A stretch of DNA of 64,000 nt from contig CAWALL010000014.1 of NCBI GenBank assembly GCA_963782885.1, positions 124,001-188,000 of the forward strand, written 5' to 3'. The DNA comes from DATAOG01 sp963782885. Its GTDB lineage: Bacteria; Pseudomonadota; Alphaproteobacteria; Geminicoccales; Geminicoccaceae. A program made the translations under genes and the position numbers. The notes beneath the pieces are model-generated. The model was not told where the DNA came from and did not search any database. It saw only the letters and a program-made list of their open reading frames with translations. Below, piece by piece: positions 12,052 to 20,499 of the stretch (positions are counted from its first letter, which is position 1; each line of letters begins with the position of its first letter).

Positions 12052-13439
12052 CGGTCGCGGCCGATGCCGGGTCGTTTCGCGATCCGGCGGGCCAGGTCTT
12101 CATCGATCTCGATCGCGTCTACCGGACGATCAACGAGCCCGCCGTCCAGGACTACGAGCGGCTGCGGGACGAGGGGCTGCTTGCGCGGCTGGTCGAGAAG
12201 GGCTGGCTGATCGCCAGCCGCGAGGTCGCGCCGGCCGTGCTCGGCGAGCTTGCCGGACGCGCGCGCTACGTCGTCGAGCATCGCCCGCTCCCCTATGTCT
12301 CGTTCCCCTACGAGTGGAGTTTCGCGGCGCTCAGATCGGCGGCTCTCCTGCATCTCGACCTTCACCTCGAAGCGCTGGCAGCGGGCGCCACGCTCGCGGA
12401 CGCGAGCGCCTACAACGTCCAGTTCCGCGGCGCCCGGCCGGTGTTCATCGATCTGCTGTCGCTGCGCTGCCGGCGCGAGGGCGAACTCTGGCTCGGGCAT
12501 CGACAGTTCTGCGAGCAGTTCCTGAACCCGCTCCTGCTGCGCGCGCTGCTGGGCGTGCCGCACAACGCCTGGTATCGCGGGAGCCTCGAGGGCATCCCCA
12601 CGACCGATCTCGCCAGACTGCTGCCCTGGCGGAGCCGATGGTCCTGGAACCTGCTCGCCCACGTACTCCTGCAGGCGCGCCTGCACCACAAGGCGATGCA
12701 ACGACCCGCCGGCAGCATCGAGAAGGCGCGCCGCAGCCGCCTGTCGCCGACCGCCTTTCAGGGCCTGCTCGGCCAACTCCGGCGCTGGATCGGCCGGCTC
12801 GAGCCGGCCGGCACGGCGCCCTCCACCTGGAGCGACTATGCCAGGTGCCACGGCTACGCCGCCGCCGAGGAGGCCGCCAAGCGCAGCTTCGTTGAGGCGT
12901 TCATCGCGCGGACGCGGCCCGGGCTGCTGTTCGATCTCGGCTGCAACACCGGCGATTATGCCGCGCTGGCGCTCGGCGCCGGTGCCCGGCGGGTGATCGG
13001 CTTCGACTTCGACCAGCAGGCGCTGGATGCCGCCTTTCGCCGCGCGCAGGCGGAGGATCTGGACTTCCTGCCGCTGTTCCTCGATGCCGCCAATCCGAGC
13101 CCGGACCAGGGTTGGCGTCAGCGGGAGCGCCCCGGCTTCGCCAGCCGCGCCAAGGCCGACGCTCTGCTCGCGCTGGCCTTCGGCCACCACCTGGCGATCG
13201 CGCGTAACCTGCCGCTGGACCAGACGGTCGCCTGGCTGGTCGGCCTGGCGCCCCGCGGCGTCATCGAGTTCGTGCCCAAAGACGACCCGACGGTCGCTCG
13301 CATGCTGGCGTTGCGTGAGGACATCTTTCAGGGCTACACGGAGAGGGAGTTCGTCGACTGCCTGTCGCGCCAAGCGCGGATCGTCTCGAGCGCGACAGTC
13401 TCCCAGCACGGCCGCCGTCTTTTCTGCTACGAGCGCTAA
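12048..13439 (+). CDS. Class I SAM-dependent methyltransferase (NoeA-like)
   Basis: 463 residues. The N-terminal 270 residues form a distinct helical domain (FIDLDRVYRTINEPA, WLIASREV) containing DASAYNVQF, reminiscent of kinase-like folds. A C-terminal Rossmann methyltransferase domain follows, with motif I LFDLGCNTGDYA (about 294-305) and an acidic FDFDQQALD after strand 2. The layout resembles rhizobial NoeA-type proteins, which modify surface or signalling polymers; this is a resemblance by memory and the substrate is unknown. It sits between the YLDPG protein and a membrane sulfatase-like protein in one tight operon. Confidence 0.72.
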   Translation: MTVAADAGSFRDPAGQVFIDLDRVYRTINEPAVQDYERLRDEGLLARLVEKGWLIASREVAPAVLGELAGRARYVVEHRPLPYVSFPYEWSFAALRSAALLHLDLHLEALAAGATLADASAYNVQFRGARPVFIDLLSLRCRREGELWLGHRQFCEQFLNPLLLRALLGVPHNAWYRGSLEGIPTTDLARLLPWRSRWSWNLLAHVLLQARLHHKAMQRPAGSIEKARRSRLSPTAFQGLLGQLRRWIGRLEPAGTAPSTWSDYARCHGYAAAEEAAKRSFVEAFIARTRPGLLFDLGCNTGDYAALALGAGARRVIGFDFDQQALDAAFRRAQAEDLDFLPLFLDAANPSPDQGWRQRERPGFASRAKADALLALAFGHHLAIARNLPLDQTVAWLVGLAPRGVIEFVPKDDPTVARMLALREDIFQGYTEREFVDCLSRQARIVSSATVSQHGRRLFCYER

Positions 13440-13460
13440 ACCAGCCCGAGAGTGGAGGTC

Positions 13461-15278
13461 ATGTTGACTGCCGGCGATCACCGTTGGACCCGGATCTTTT
13501 TGCCGGGATTACGTTATCATCGGCTCTCGCTCGCTTTCTTCACTGTCGTCTTTGCGGTGATACCGTTCACGATCTACGCGCATTCCGGCGAGGACTGGGA
13601 CTTTCCATTTCCTACCTTGCTGTCGGTGACCGTGCTTGGCCTCGTGCTCTTCATCGGCTTCGCTCTGGTCCTCCGGGCGGTGGCAGCAGTCCACCAGGGC
13701 GCCGCGGTCACCGCCGCCCTCGTCATGTTCTGCCTCGGCGTCTTCCTTCTGCTCGCCCACGTCTACGCGCCGATCCAGGTCGGCCCGCTCGACGGCTCGA
13801 AGATCAGGAGCACCGAACCGCTGTCCTGCACGCCGATCGAGGTGATCCTGCTGGCGACAGTGATCCTCGTGTTCATCCAGCTCCGGCGCGGTCGTGGCCT
13901 GGTCGTCGCCGATCTGTTCTCGATCGCGCTGCTTCTGGTCGGCTTCGGCTACGCGGGCGCGCTGACGCTGACCCATCACCGCGAGCTTCGGGACAGCCAG
14001 CTCGCCGATCGGCGTGACGCCTTGGCGGTCAGTGACGGACCCGCGGCCGCGGCCGGCGCGGGCAACGTCTATCACATCGTCCTCGATCGCATGCAGACCG
14101 ATGCCTTCCTCTCTGCCGTCGAGCAAACTCACACCAGGGCGATGTTTGACGGCTTCGATCTGTTCGAGAACAATCTGTCGAACTATCTCTGGACCCTTCA
14201 GTCGGCTGCCAGTTATTTCACCGGGACGATTTTTACCGGCGCCGATTACGACCAATGGCTGCAAGGATGGCAGAATGACCAGGGCCTGATCCCGACGTTG
14301 TCGGCCCGAGGTTACCAGGTCTGGATGTACGCGCCGCTCGCGACCTGGCAGACCAGAGACGTCGACCGCTTCGCCTACGACGTCGACATCTACCAACAGG
14401 AGACCGGTTTCGCGCAGGCCGGTCTGTTCGACCTGCTCCAGATCTGGCTCGCCAGTCTCGCGCCGAATATGCTGACCAACGAGGCCCTGCCGGTCGCGGC
14501 GGCGGTCGCCGATCCGATGTTCGAGCTGCTGACCGGTCGATTGCGACCGCTCTCAGGCACCGAGGGTCTGCATCAGTACGCCGGGGTCCTGCTGCTGCGG
14601 CGGCTGCTGCGCGAGGAAGCGCTGCGCGCGCCCGACGGCGAATACGTCTACGCCCACGCTCTGTTGCCCCACGGGCCCCACGTCCTCGACCAGGACTGCC
14701 GCTATGTCGGCCCGAGCGGCAAGCGCGCCGTGCCGCTCAGGCCCGTGCAGGGCTACCTGCTCCAGGCGCAGTGCTCGCTTCGCCTGCTCGCCGCGTTCCT
14801 GCAGGAACTGAAGCGGCTCGGGCGTTTCGAGGCGGCGACCATCGTCATCCATGGCGACACCGGCGACTGGATGCCGCTCGGCGAGACCAGAAAGGTCACC
14901 GGCAGGATTCTCGGCTATCCGAAAGCCAGCCTGCTCTCCTACGCGCAGGCTTTGCTGATGATCAAGCGGCCGCACGCCACGGGCCCGCTGAGGCTGGTCG
15001 AGACGCCGACGCAGCTGGTCGACCTCTATCCGACGCTGCTCGACATCCTCGGCCTGCCGGGGCCGCCGGCAGGCCTGGACGGCCGCTCGATCTACTCCAG
15101 CGCCGCCGCCGAACCACGGCCGGTGCGGGTCGCGTTCGATCCCAAGGCGGCGAACCTCCAGGGCACCCATCTCGTCGAGGTCCGGATCGAGCAGCCCTGG
15201 CAGCCGCGGTCGTCGCCCCTGACGGTGCTCGGCCCGGCGAGCGATCCGGCGACCTGGGACGCGGACGCGGCGCACTGA
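13461..15278 (+). CDS. Membrane-anchored sulfatase/alkaline phosphatase-fold protein
   Basis: About 605 residues. Five hydrophobic segments occupy the first 185 residues, then a large extracytoplasmic alkaline-phosphatase-fold domain begins at GNVYHIVLDRMQTDAF. Later landmarks are HALLPHGPHVLD, IVIHGDTGDWMP and TPTQLVDLYPTLLDILGL, the typical sulfatase C-terminal landmarks. The family adds or removes phospho or sulfo groups on surface polymers (LtaS-like, phosphoglycerol or phosphoethanolamine transferases); the substrate is unknown. Start uncertain: GGAGG (13454-13458) lies only 2 nt from ATG 13461, so TTG 13464 or GTG 13452 are possible. Third gene of the 11809-15278 operon. Confidence 0.75.
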   Translation: MLTAGDHRWTRIFLPGLRYHRLSLAFFTVVFAVIPFTIYAHSGEDWDFPFPTLLSVTVLGLVLFIGFALVLRAVAAVHQGAAVTAALVMFCLGVFLLLAHVYAPIQVGPLDGSKIRSTEPLSCTPIEVILLATVILVFIQLRRGRGLVVADLFSIALLLVGFGYAGALTLTHHRELRDSQLADRRDALAVSDGPAAAAGAGNVYHIVLDRMQTDAFLSAVEQTHTRAMFDGFDLFENNLSNYLWTLQSAASYFTGTIFTGADYDQWLQGWQNDQGLIPTLSARGYQVWMYAPLATWQTRDVDRFAYDVDIYQQETGFAQAGLFDLLQIWLASLAPNMLTNEALPVAAAVADPMFELLTGRLRPLSGTEGLHQYAGVLLLRRLLREEALRAPDGEYVYAHALLPHGPHVLDQDCRYVGPSGKRAVPLRPVQGYLLQAQCSLRLLAAFLQELKRLGRFEAATIVIHGDTGDWMPLGETRKVTGRILGYPKASLLSYAQALLMIKRPHATGPLRLVETPTQLVDLYPTLLDILGLPGPPAGLDGRSIYSSAAAEPRPVRVAFDPKAANLQGTHLVEVRIEQPWQPRSSPLTVLGPASDPATWDADAAH

Positions 15279-15301
15279 CCGGCGCTGGCCCGGGCGCGGG
15301 A

Positions 15302-15808
15302 TCAGGGCTCTGCGAGCCCGACCGCGACCGGCGGCGGGTTGCGGAGCGTCTGGTAGACGACGCAGTAGCGCTCGGTGAGCTTGATCAGCGTCGCGAGCTG
15401 GTCCTTCGAGGCGTCGCTGTCGAGCTCGAAGCGCAGCCGGATGTCCCTGAAGCCGACCGGGGCGTCCCTGGCGACCCCGAGCGTGCCGCGGAAGTCGAGA
15501 TCGCCCTCGACCCGGACCTTGCCCGAGCGGACCGGAATCTCGAGCGCGGTCGCGACCGCGGACAGCGTGACCCCGGCGCAGGCCGCGAGCGCCTCCAGCA
15601 GCATGTCGCCCGAGCAGGCGGAGAGGCCGCTGCCGCCGGTCGCCGGATGCAGCCCGGCCTCGACCAGCGCCTTGGCGGTCTGCACCGAGCAGGTCGCGCC
15701 CTCGCCGATCGCGCCCTCGGCCTTGAGCGTGATCACCGCCGCCTCGGGCGCGTCCCGATAGCGCTGCTTGAACGGGGCCTGCAGTTCCTTGAGCGCAGCT
15801 GCGTCCAT
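15302..15808 (-). CDS. OsmC family protein
   Basis: 168 residues from ATG 15808, preceded by AGGTGG. It shows the OsmC/Ohr fold sequence: N-terminal ITLKAEGAIGEG strand region, then GLSACSGDMLLEALAACAGVTL carrying the second redox Cys, and C-terminal RYCVVYQTL in place of the usual CPV helix. A cysteine also lies in ATCSVQTAKA. OsmC/Ohr proteins reduce organic hydroperoxides using a thiol pair; this form may belong to the YhfA-like branch with a different substrate. It is convergent with the sulfatase-like gene and divergent from the Nudix gene. Confidence 0.85.
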   Translation of the reverse strand: MDAAALKELQAPFKQRYRDAPEAAVITLKAEGAIGEGATCSVQTAKALVEAGLHPATGGSGLSACSGDMLLEALAACAGVTLSAVATALEIPVRSGKVRVEGDLDFRGTLGVARDAPVGFRDIRLRFELDSDASKDQLATLIKLTERYCVVYQTLRNPPPVAVGLAEP

Positions 15809-15900
15809 TGTTCCCACCTTTGCTCGCCAATCGTCGGGGTCTACAACGCCCGGAAGGTCGCACCGATCGGCCGTCGCGCGCAACCATCGCCGGAAAGCTC

Positions 15901-16332
15901 ATGGAACGCTTCAAGCTGGTCCCGGAAGTTCACCTGTTCCTCGTTGAGGACGGCAAAATCCTGCTGCTGCGCCGCGCCAACACCGGCTACGAGGACGGCA
16001 ATTACAGCCTGGTCGCGGGCCACATGGACGGCGGCGAGAGCGCCCGCGCCGCGCTCTGTCGCGAGGCCGCGGAGGAGGCCGGGCTGCTGATCCGCCCGGA
16101 CGACCTCCGCTTTGCCCACGTCGTCCACCGCTGCACCCGGGACGAGCGGATCGGTCTGTTCTTCGAGGCGCTGCGCTGGTCGGGCGAGCCGCAGAACCGG
16201 GAGCCCGAAAAGTGCGACCAGCTCGCCTGGTTCCCGCTCGACGCCCTGCCCGCCAACATGGTGCCCTACGTGCGCGCGGCGATCGACGGCTGGCGCGCCG
16301 GCATCTTCTACTCCGAGGACGGCTGGTCGTGA
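15901..16332 (+). CDS. Nudix hydrolase
   Basis: 143 residues. A clear Nudix box GHMDGGESARAALCREAAEE followed by AGL (G-x5-E-x7-REUxEExGU) coordinates the catalytic metal. The N-terminal strands (VHLFLVEDGKILLLRRANTGY) fit single-domain NUDIX enzymes of the ADP-sugar or NTP pyrophosphatase type. It hydrolyses a nucleoside-diphosphate-linked compound; the substrate cannot be told from the sequence. Start ATG 15901; the open frame continues upstream without another good start. Confidence 0.9.
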   Translation: MERFKLVPEVHLFLVEDGKILLLRRANTGYEDGNYSLVAGHMDGGESARAALCREAAEEAGLLIRPDDLRFAHVVHRCTRDERIGLFFEALRWSGEPQNREPEKCDQLAWFPLDALPANMVPYVRAAIDGWRAGIFYSEDGWS

Positions 16333-16412
16333 CGAGGACGCTCCCGACCACCACGGCATCGCGGTTGGACGGCCGGCATGGCTGCACCGAAACACCGGAC
16401 AGTTGGCAACTT

Positions 16413-16442
16413 TTGATTGCTCTCTGTGAACCCCTTCACAAT
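16413..16442 (+). promoter_or_regulatory. Candidate promoter with palindromic operator
   Basis: TTGATT (16413-16418) and CACAAT (16437-16442) are separated by 18 nt in a locally AT-richer stretch. The spacer contains the palindrome GTGAA-CCCC-TTCAC (16426-16439), suitable for a dimeric repressor. It lies about 70 nt before the small cysteine-rich peptide gene. This is pattern evidence only. Confidence 0.35.
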
Positions 16443-16511
16443 CTGAGGTCAGTCCAGGCTGTACCATGAAATGATCATGAAGACGGACGCCCAGACATTG
16501 GAGGCCGAGCC

Positions 16512-16634
16512 ATGCGAATGACCCTGATCTTGTTGCTCGCCTGCACCGCGCTCCAACTAGCGGTGAGCCCCGCGAATGCTTGCCCACCGGGCTATACCGA
16601 CTGTGGCCGAGGTGTCTGCTGCCCGGGCAGGTGA
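16512..16634 (+). CDS. Secreted 40-residue cysteine-rich peptide
   Basis: A short open frame from ATG 16512 with a strong ribosome-binding site (GGAGG at 16500-16504, 7-nt spacing). The product has a classic signal peptide: MRM, a hydrophobic core TLILLLACTALQLAV, and SPANA before the predicted cleavage. The mature part is about 17 residues, CPPGYTDCGRGVCCPGR, with four cysteines in a C-x6-C-x4-CC pattern able to form two disulfides. I know no family for it. The signal sequence, the optimal Shine-Dalgarno site and a candidate promoter make it a credible gene. A second secreted protein starts 56 nt downstream. Confidence 0.62.
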   Translation: MRMTLILLLACTALQLAVSPANACPPGYTDCGRGVCCPGR

Positions 16635-16690
16635 CCGGAAATCGACTGGTCGCTGCTTCCGCCCCCTAGGCAGAGTTTTCCGGGAGCACG

Positions 16691-17503
16691 ATGATGCTCG
16701 AACTGTTGAAAAGCAAGGCGGTGACGCTCTGCGTCTCTGCGGTCGCCCTGAGCAGCGGGACGACCTTGGCAGCGTTCCTCGCAACCGCCTCCCACAACGA
16801 CGCCCTTACCCATTACGGTTGGATCGACGGCTCGCCATTGAACAACCCGGTGCCGGGACAGCTCTACGTTATTTCCGACCAGAACGAGATCCGCGAGCCG
16901 CTCTGCTCCTTCACGCCGGGCGAATTCGATCCGCACCAGGTTGCGGAGCCTGGGGTGCGCTTTGTGAACGTGCTCGGCGAGGCGCTGCCATTCGTCTCCG
17001 GGATCGTCGGCTTGGCCGTACCGGGCTTACACGCGAAAGAGATCGGCAGCTCGGTCCCGTACGTCTTCGATCTCAGCCCCTTCACCCGCAGCTACGTTCC
17101 GGTTGACAACCTCCTCGACCACAACCGGCAGATCCTCGAGGTGCGCAACATGGAGGCATTGCGCAAGAATCTCGATGATGCGCGCTTCGACAAGCTCCAG
17201 CGGCTTGAGAGCTGCGCAAACGCCATTCAGACCAGGCTTCACCAGGGCCTGCGCGTCTGCCAACTGAGCGCAGTTGTGAGCGATGCGGCGACCGGCCGGC
17301 CGCTCGCAGTCACCTTCGCCAGTTCGTGCCTGGCAAGCGCGGACGACACCGCACCCCGGTATCTGCCGGATCTGCACCACTACCCCGTGTGGACCAAGGT
17401 CAAGAAGAGTCTGGGCCTGATCGAGACCCGGCTCTTGCCGGATAGTGCGGTGTCGATCGCGCCGCCGCATGGGGCTACGCCTCGGGAGTCAGTTCCTGGG
17501 TAA
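16691..17503 (+). CDS. Secreted or membrane-anchored protein of unknown function
   Basis: 270 residues (ATG 16691, or ATG 16694 with better spacing to GGGAG). Residues 6-32 are hydrophobic (AVTLCVSAVALSSGTTLAAFLA), a signal peptide or anchor. The remainder is soluble with scattered cysteines (LCSFTPGEF, ESCANAI, RVCQL, SSCLAS), consistent with an oxidising compartment. No known domain recognised. It follows the cysteine-rich peptide in the same orientation and may be co-expressed. Its last 29 nt overlap the end of the convergent phoD-like gene. Confidence 0.62.
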   Translation: MMLELLKSKAVTLCVSAVALSSGTTLAAFLATASHNDALTHYGWIDGSPLNNPVPGQLYVISDQNEIREPLCSFTPGEFDPHQVAEPGVRFVNVLGEALPFVSGIVGLAVPGLHAKEIGSSVPYVFDLSPFTRSYVPVDNLLDHNRQILEVRNMEALRKNLDDARFDKLQRLESCANAIQTRLHQGLRVCQLSAVVSDAATGRPLAVTFASSCLASADDTAPRYLPDLHHYPVWTKVKKSLGLIETRLLPDSAVSIAPPHGATPRESVPG

Positions 17504-19085
17504 AGAGCGCGGTACCGGCGAGGTCCTTGAGGGTCACCGTCATCACCTCGCTCGTGCGGTCGATGTCGACCTGGCCGAAGAACTGCAGACCGGCCGACGG
17601 CGGCAGATTGACCTGACCCGCGGGCGGCGCCTTCTGGAACACGACCTTCGGGCCGAAGGTGTCGTCGAGCGGGTTGGGCCCGAAGGTGCCGGCGTTGAGG
17701 GGGCCTGAGACGAACTCCCAGAACGGCGCGAAGTCCTGGAAGCGGGCCGCGTCCGGATCGTAGCGATGGGCTGCGGTGTAGTGCACGTCCGCGGTCAGCC
17801 AGACCACGTTCCCGATCCCGGCGTCGCGGATGAAGCGGAGCAGGTCCGCGATCTCGAGCTCGCGGCCGCGCGCCGGCCCGTCGCCGTTGGCGACCGCCTC
17901 GAACAGCTCGCCGTCCGGCACCACGAGGCCGATCGGCATGTCGGCCGCGATCACCTTCCAGGTCGCATCCGAAGCGAGCAGCGCCTGCTTCAGCCAGCGC
18001 AGCTGGGTCGCCCCCAGGAATGCCGTGTCCGGCCCCGGCGCGGCCTGGTCGTTCCTGGTGTTGGGCCCGCGGTAGGAGCGCATGTCGAGCCGGAACACCT
18101 CGAGCGCGGGGCCATACGGGAATGAGCCATAGACCCGCCGGCGCTCGAGCGGATGCTCGCGGATCGGCATGTAGTCGAAGAACGCCTGCGCCGCCCGGGC
18201 CGACAGCAGATCGACGCTCTTGACCTTGTAGACAGCCTTCTTCGGGTCGCTCGAGAGGTCCTCGTGCGGATACCAGTTGTTCAGGACCTCGTGATCGTCC
18301 CACTGCACCAGCATCAAGACCTCGGCATTGAACCGCCGGAGGTTGGCGTCCATCAGGTTGTAGACGTAGTTGCCGCGGAACTCGGCCAGCGTTTCCGCGA
18401 CCTTCGAGGTCGCCTCGGTGGTCAGGTTCCGCCAGATGCCGCCGTCCGGCTGCGCCTGCTCGGCCGCGAACGGCCCGTCGGCGTAGATCGTGTCGCCGGA
18501 ATGGATGAAGAAGGCGGGCTCGACCGCGCGCATCGCCTCGAAGATCTTCATGCCGCCCCAGTCGGGATTGATCCCCCAGCCCTGGCCGCCGACATCGCCC
18601 GACCAGACGAAGCGGAGGTTCTGGCGCGCGGCGGACGGCGTCCGGAACCTGCCCGCGGCGGGCTCGCTCACGAGCTTGTGGTCGGCGAGATCGACCATGG
18701 TCACCCGGTAGAAGATCCGCTGGCCGGGCGGCAGGCCGGCGAGGTCCAGCTTGGCGGTGAACTCGGCGGCCTCGAGCGCCGCCGGACCCGGCACCCTGCG
18801 CGCGTCGGCGAAGCTTTCAGTGGTGGCCCATTCGACCAGCATGCGCGCCGGCCGGTCGGCCTGCGCCCAGAGGATCGCCCGGTCGCCCAGGAGGTCGCCG
18901 GCCTGCACGCCGGACGGCAGCGCGGGGCGCATCTTGTCGCTGGTGATCACGGCAGGCGCGCTCGCCTGGGCAAAGTCGCGCGCCGCCGGCAGCGAGCCGG
19001 CGAGCAGGCCGCCGCCGGCAAGCGCCCCGCGCCGCAGCAGGGTCCGCCGGGTCAGGTTCGAGACGGAGGGCCGGATCCGAGCCAT
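17475..19085 (-). CDS. phoD: PhoD family alkaline phosphatase
   Basis: 536 residues from ATG 19085 with GGGAG 6 nt upstream. The N-terminus has a twin-arginine signal (LTRRTLLRRGALAGGGLLAG) cleaved near SLPAA, as expected for a Tat-exported, folded metalloenzyme. A PhoD-type N-terminal Ig-like domain precedes the metallophosphatase core with SGDTIYADGPF, WDDHEVLNNW and WLTADVHYTAAHRY, which carry Fe/Ca ligands. It releases phosphate from phosphodiesters and monoesters in the periplasm, usually under phosphate starvation; no Pho box was identified. It is convergent with the unknown secreted protein. Confidence 0.92.
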   Translation of the reverse strand: MARIRPSVSNLTRRTLLRRGALAGGGLLAGSLPAARDFAQASAPAVITSDKMRPALPSGVQAGDLLGDRAILWAQADRPARMLVEWATTESFADARRVPGPAALEAAEFTAKLDLAGLPPGQRIFYRVTMVDLADHKLVSEPAAGRFRTPSAARQNLRFVWSGDVGGQGWGINPDWGGMKIFEAMRAVEPAFFIHSGDTIYADGPFAAEQAQPDGGIWRNLTTEATSKVAETLAEFRGNYVYNLMDANLRRFNAEVLMLVQWDDHEVLNNWYPHEDLSSDPKKAVYKVKSVDLLSARAAQAFFDYMPIREHPLERRRVYGSFPYGPALEVFRLDMRSYRGPNTRNDQAAPGPDTAFLGATQLRWLKQALLASDATWKVIAADMPIGLVVPDGELFEAVANGDGPARGRELEIADLLRFIRDAGIGNVVWLTADVHYTAAHRYDPDAARFQDFAPFWEFVSGPLNAGTFGPNPLDDTFGPKVVFQKAPPAGQVNLPPSAGLQFFGQVDIDRTSEVMTVTLKDLAGTALFTQELTPEA

Positions 19086-19177
19086 GGTGCGCTCCCGTGC
19101 TGTTGCCGCGACCAACGATCGCTAGCGGCATCCTATGACAACCAATCGGCGATCGTGTGCGCGACCTGCGATAATGA

Positions 19178-19729
19178 TCAACGCGCCCGTCGCCACCAAT
19201 GGTCGTAAGCCCGTTCCAGCGGATCGCTAGGCTCGAACGGCAGCGCCGGCGACGCGCCGAGCCGGTCCAGCAGCCGTCGCTCGGTCTCCTCCTGCACTTC
19301 GAGAGCGCCGTTCGGGAGAATATGCGCGATCTCGCCGATGATCGGCTGCACGTGGCGGCAGATCAGGTGCAGACGGTGGCAATCGAGCGGATCGCGCTCG
19401 CGGCAGAGCATGGCGACGCGTCGCTTCCGGGCCGCCGCCAGCAATTGCTCGATGCCGGCGCGGAACTCGGGCTGGCGCACCCGGCTGGCGTAGTCGACCG
19501 TCGTGGAGGTCTGGGGCGTCAGCGGTTTGCCGCCAAGTTCTGCGCCCAGATAGAGATAGTCGATGTCCGCCGCGGCGAGGAGACGCGCGAGGCTTGGCTT
19601 GGAGAAATGCGGCACGAACCGCGAATACGGGCGCGAGCGCACGTCGGCCACCGCCTCGATGGCGTGGCGGCGGAGCAGGTCGAGGAAGAGCTCGATGCCA
19701 TGGTTGGAGTGGCCGATTGTGAACAGCAA
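19178..19729 (-). CDS. DUF488 family protein
   Basis: About 183 residues if started at TTG 19729, just before the conserved LFTIGHSNH. Typical DUF488 landmarks follow: VADVRSRPYSRFVPHFSK, YLYLGAELGG and the C-x6-CHR motif in MLCRERDPLDCHRLHL. Function is not established; the family has been linked to stress and nucleic acid contexts. No ATG is available near the conserved start, so a TTG start is the simplest reading; the open frame runs further upstream without homologous sequence. Confidence 0.84.
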   Translation of the reverse strand: MLFTIGHSNHGIELFLDLLRRHAIEAVADVRSRPYSRFVPHFSKPSLARLLAAADIDYLYLGAELGGKPLTPQTSTTVDYASRVRQPEFRAGIEQLLAAARKRRVAMLCRERDPLDCHRLHLICRHVQPIIGEIAHILPNGALEVQEETERRLLDRLGASPALPFEPSDPLERAYDHWWRRAR

Positions 19730-19968
19730 GCGTCGCTCTCGCCTCGAAGTTTGCGCCGTGTCGCCCGAGCGACACCATCGGTTAGCATGAGCGCGGCCGA
19801 CTGTGGCCGACGGGCCGCAGTGTGTGCGAAAGGCTACCGGGGACCTGATTCCGGGCTGGCCATCGGCCCGCCGCAGGTCTAGTGGCAGCATAGAAGTTCT
19901 CGACGCCCGCGACCAGGGACAGTGTCTTGCGGCCGCGCGCCGAGAGGGCGGCAACCAATCGATCTGGG

Positions 19969-20442
19969 ATGAAGAAGCCGATGTCGTCCTGGCCGCTGCT
20001 GGCGCTCGCCGTCGGGCTGGGTGTCTCGAGCGCCTCGCTGGCAGCGGAGCCGCGGCCGGCCGGCCCGCCACCGGCCCTCGCACCGACGACGGGCGTCGGC
20101 CGCCACCTCAGCCTCGATCTGCCTGCGCGCGCCCTCAGCCTGGACGGCTTGGCTGTGACACCGCAGGCGGACGGAGCCGAGGCCCTGCCCGACCGTCTGG
20201 CACGCCCCGGAGACGAGCATCGGGCACATCGCCTCGATCTGCATTTCGGCCGCGCCTCGCGCGCGGGACGAAGCCCGGGCGATGCGCCGGCGCTCTATGG
20301 CGAGGTCGGCATCGATCTCGACCCGGTTGCGGGCCTGTCGATCGTGCCGTCCTACCGGGTGGTCCTGGACCAGGCCGACCGCCCCGATGCGGGCACGATC
20401 GACGCCCAGGTCCTGAAGCTCGGCGCCCGCATCCGCTTCTAG
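19969..20442 (+). CDS. Exported hypothetical protein with beta-barrel-like C-terminus
   Basis: 157 residues from ATG 19969: signal peptide MKKPMSSWPLLALAVGLGV ending SLAAEP. The last 50 residues alternate (LYGEVGIDLDPVAGLSIV, KLGARIRF) and end in Phe, as in outer-membrane barrel strands recognised by BamA. No family recognised. The ribosome-binding site is weak; TTG 19927 is an alternative. It could be a small outer-membrane or periplasmic protein. Confidence 0.6.
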   Translation: MKKPMSSWPLLALAVGLGVSSASLAAEPRPAGPPPALAPTTGVGRHLSLDLPARALSLDGLAVTPQADGAEALPDRLARPGDEHRAHRLDLHFGRASRAGRSPGDAPALYGEVGIDLDPVAGLSIVPSYRVVLDQADRPDAGTIDAQVLKLGARIRF

Positions 20443-20499
20443 CTCACCGAAGCGCCAGACTGGGCGGCCGAGGACCGGCGTTGCCAGCCCGATGCAGGC

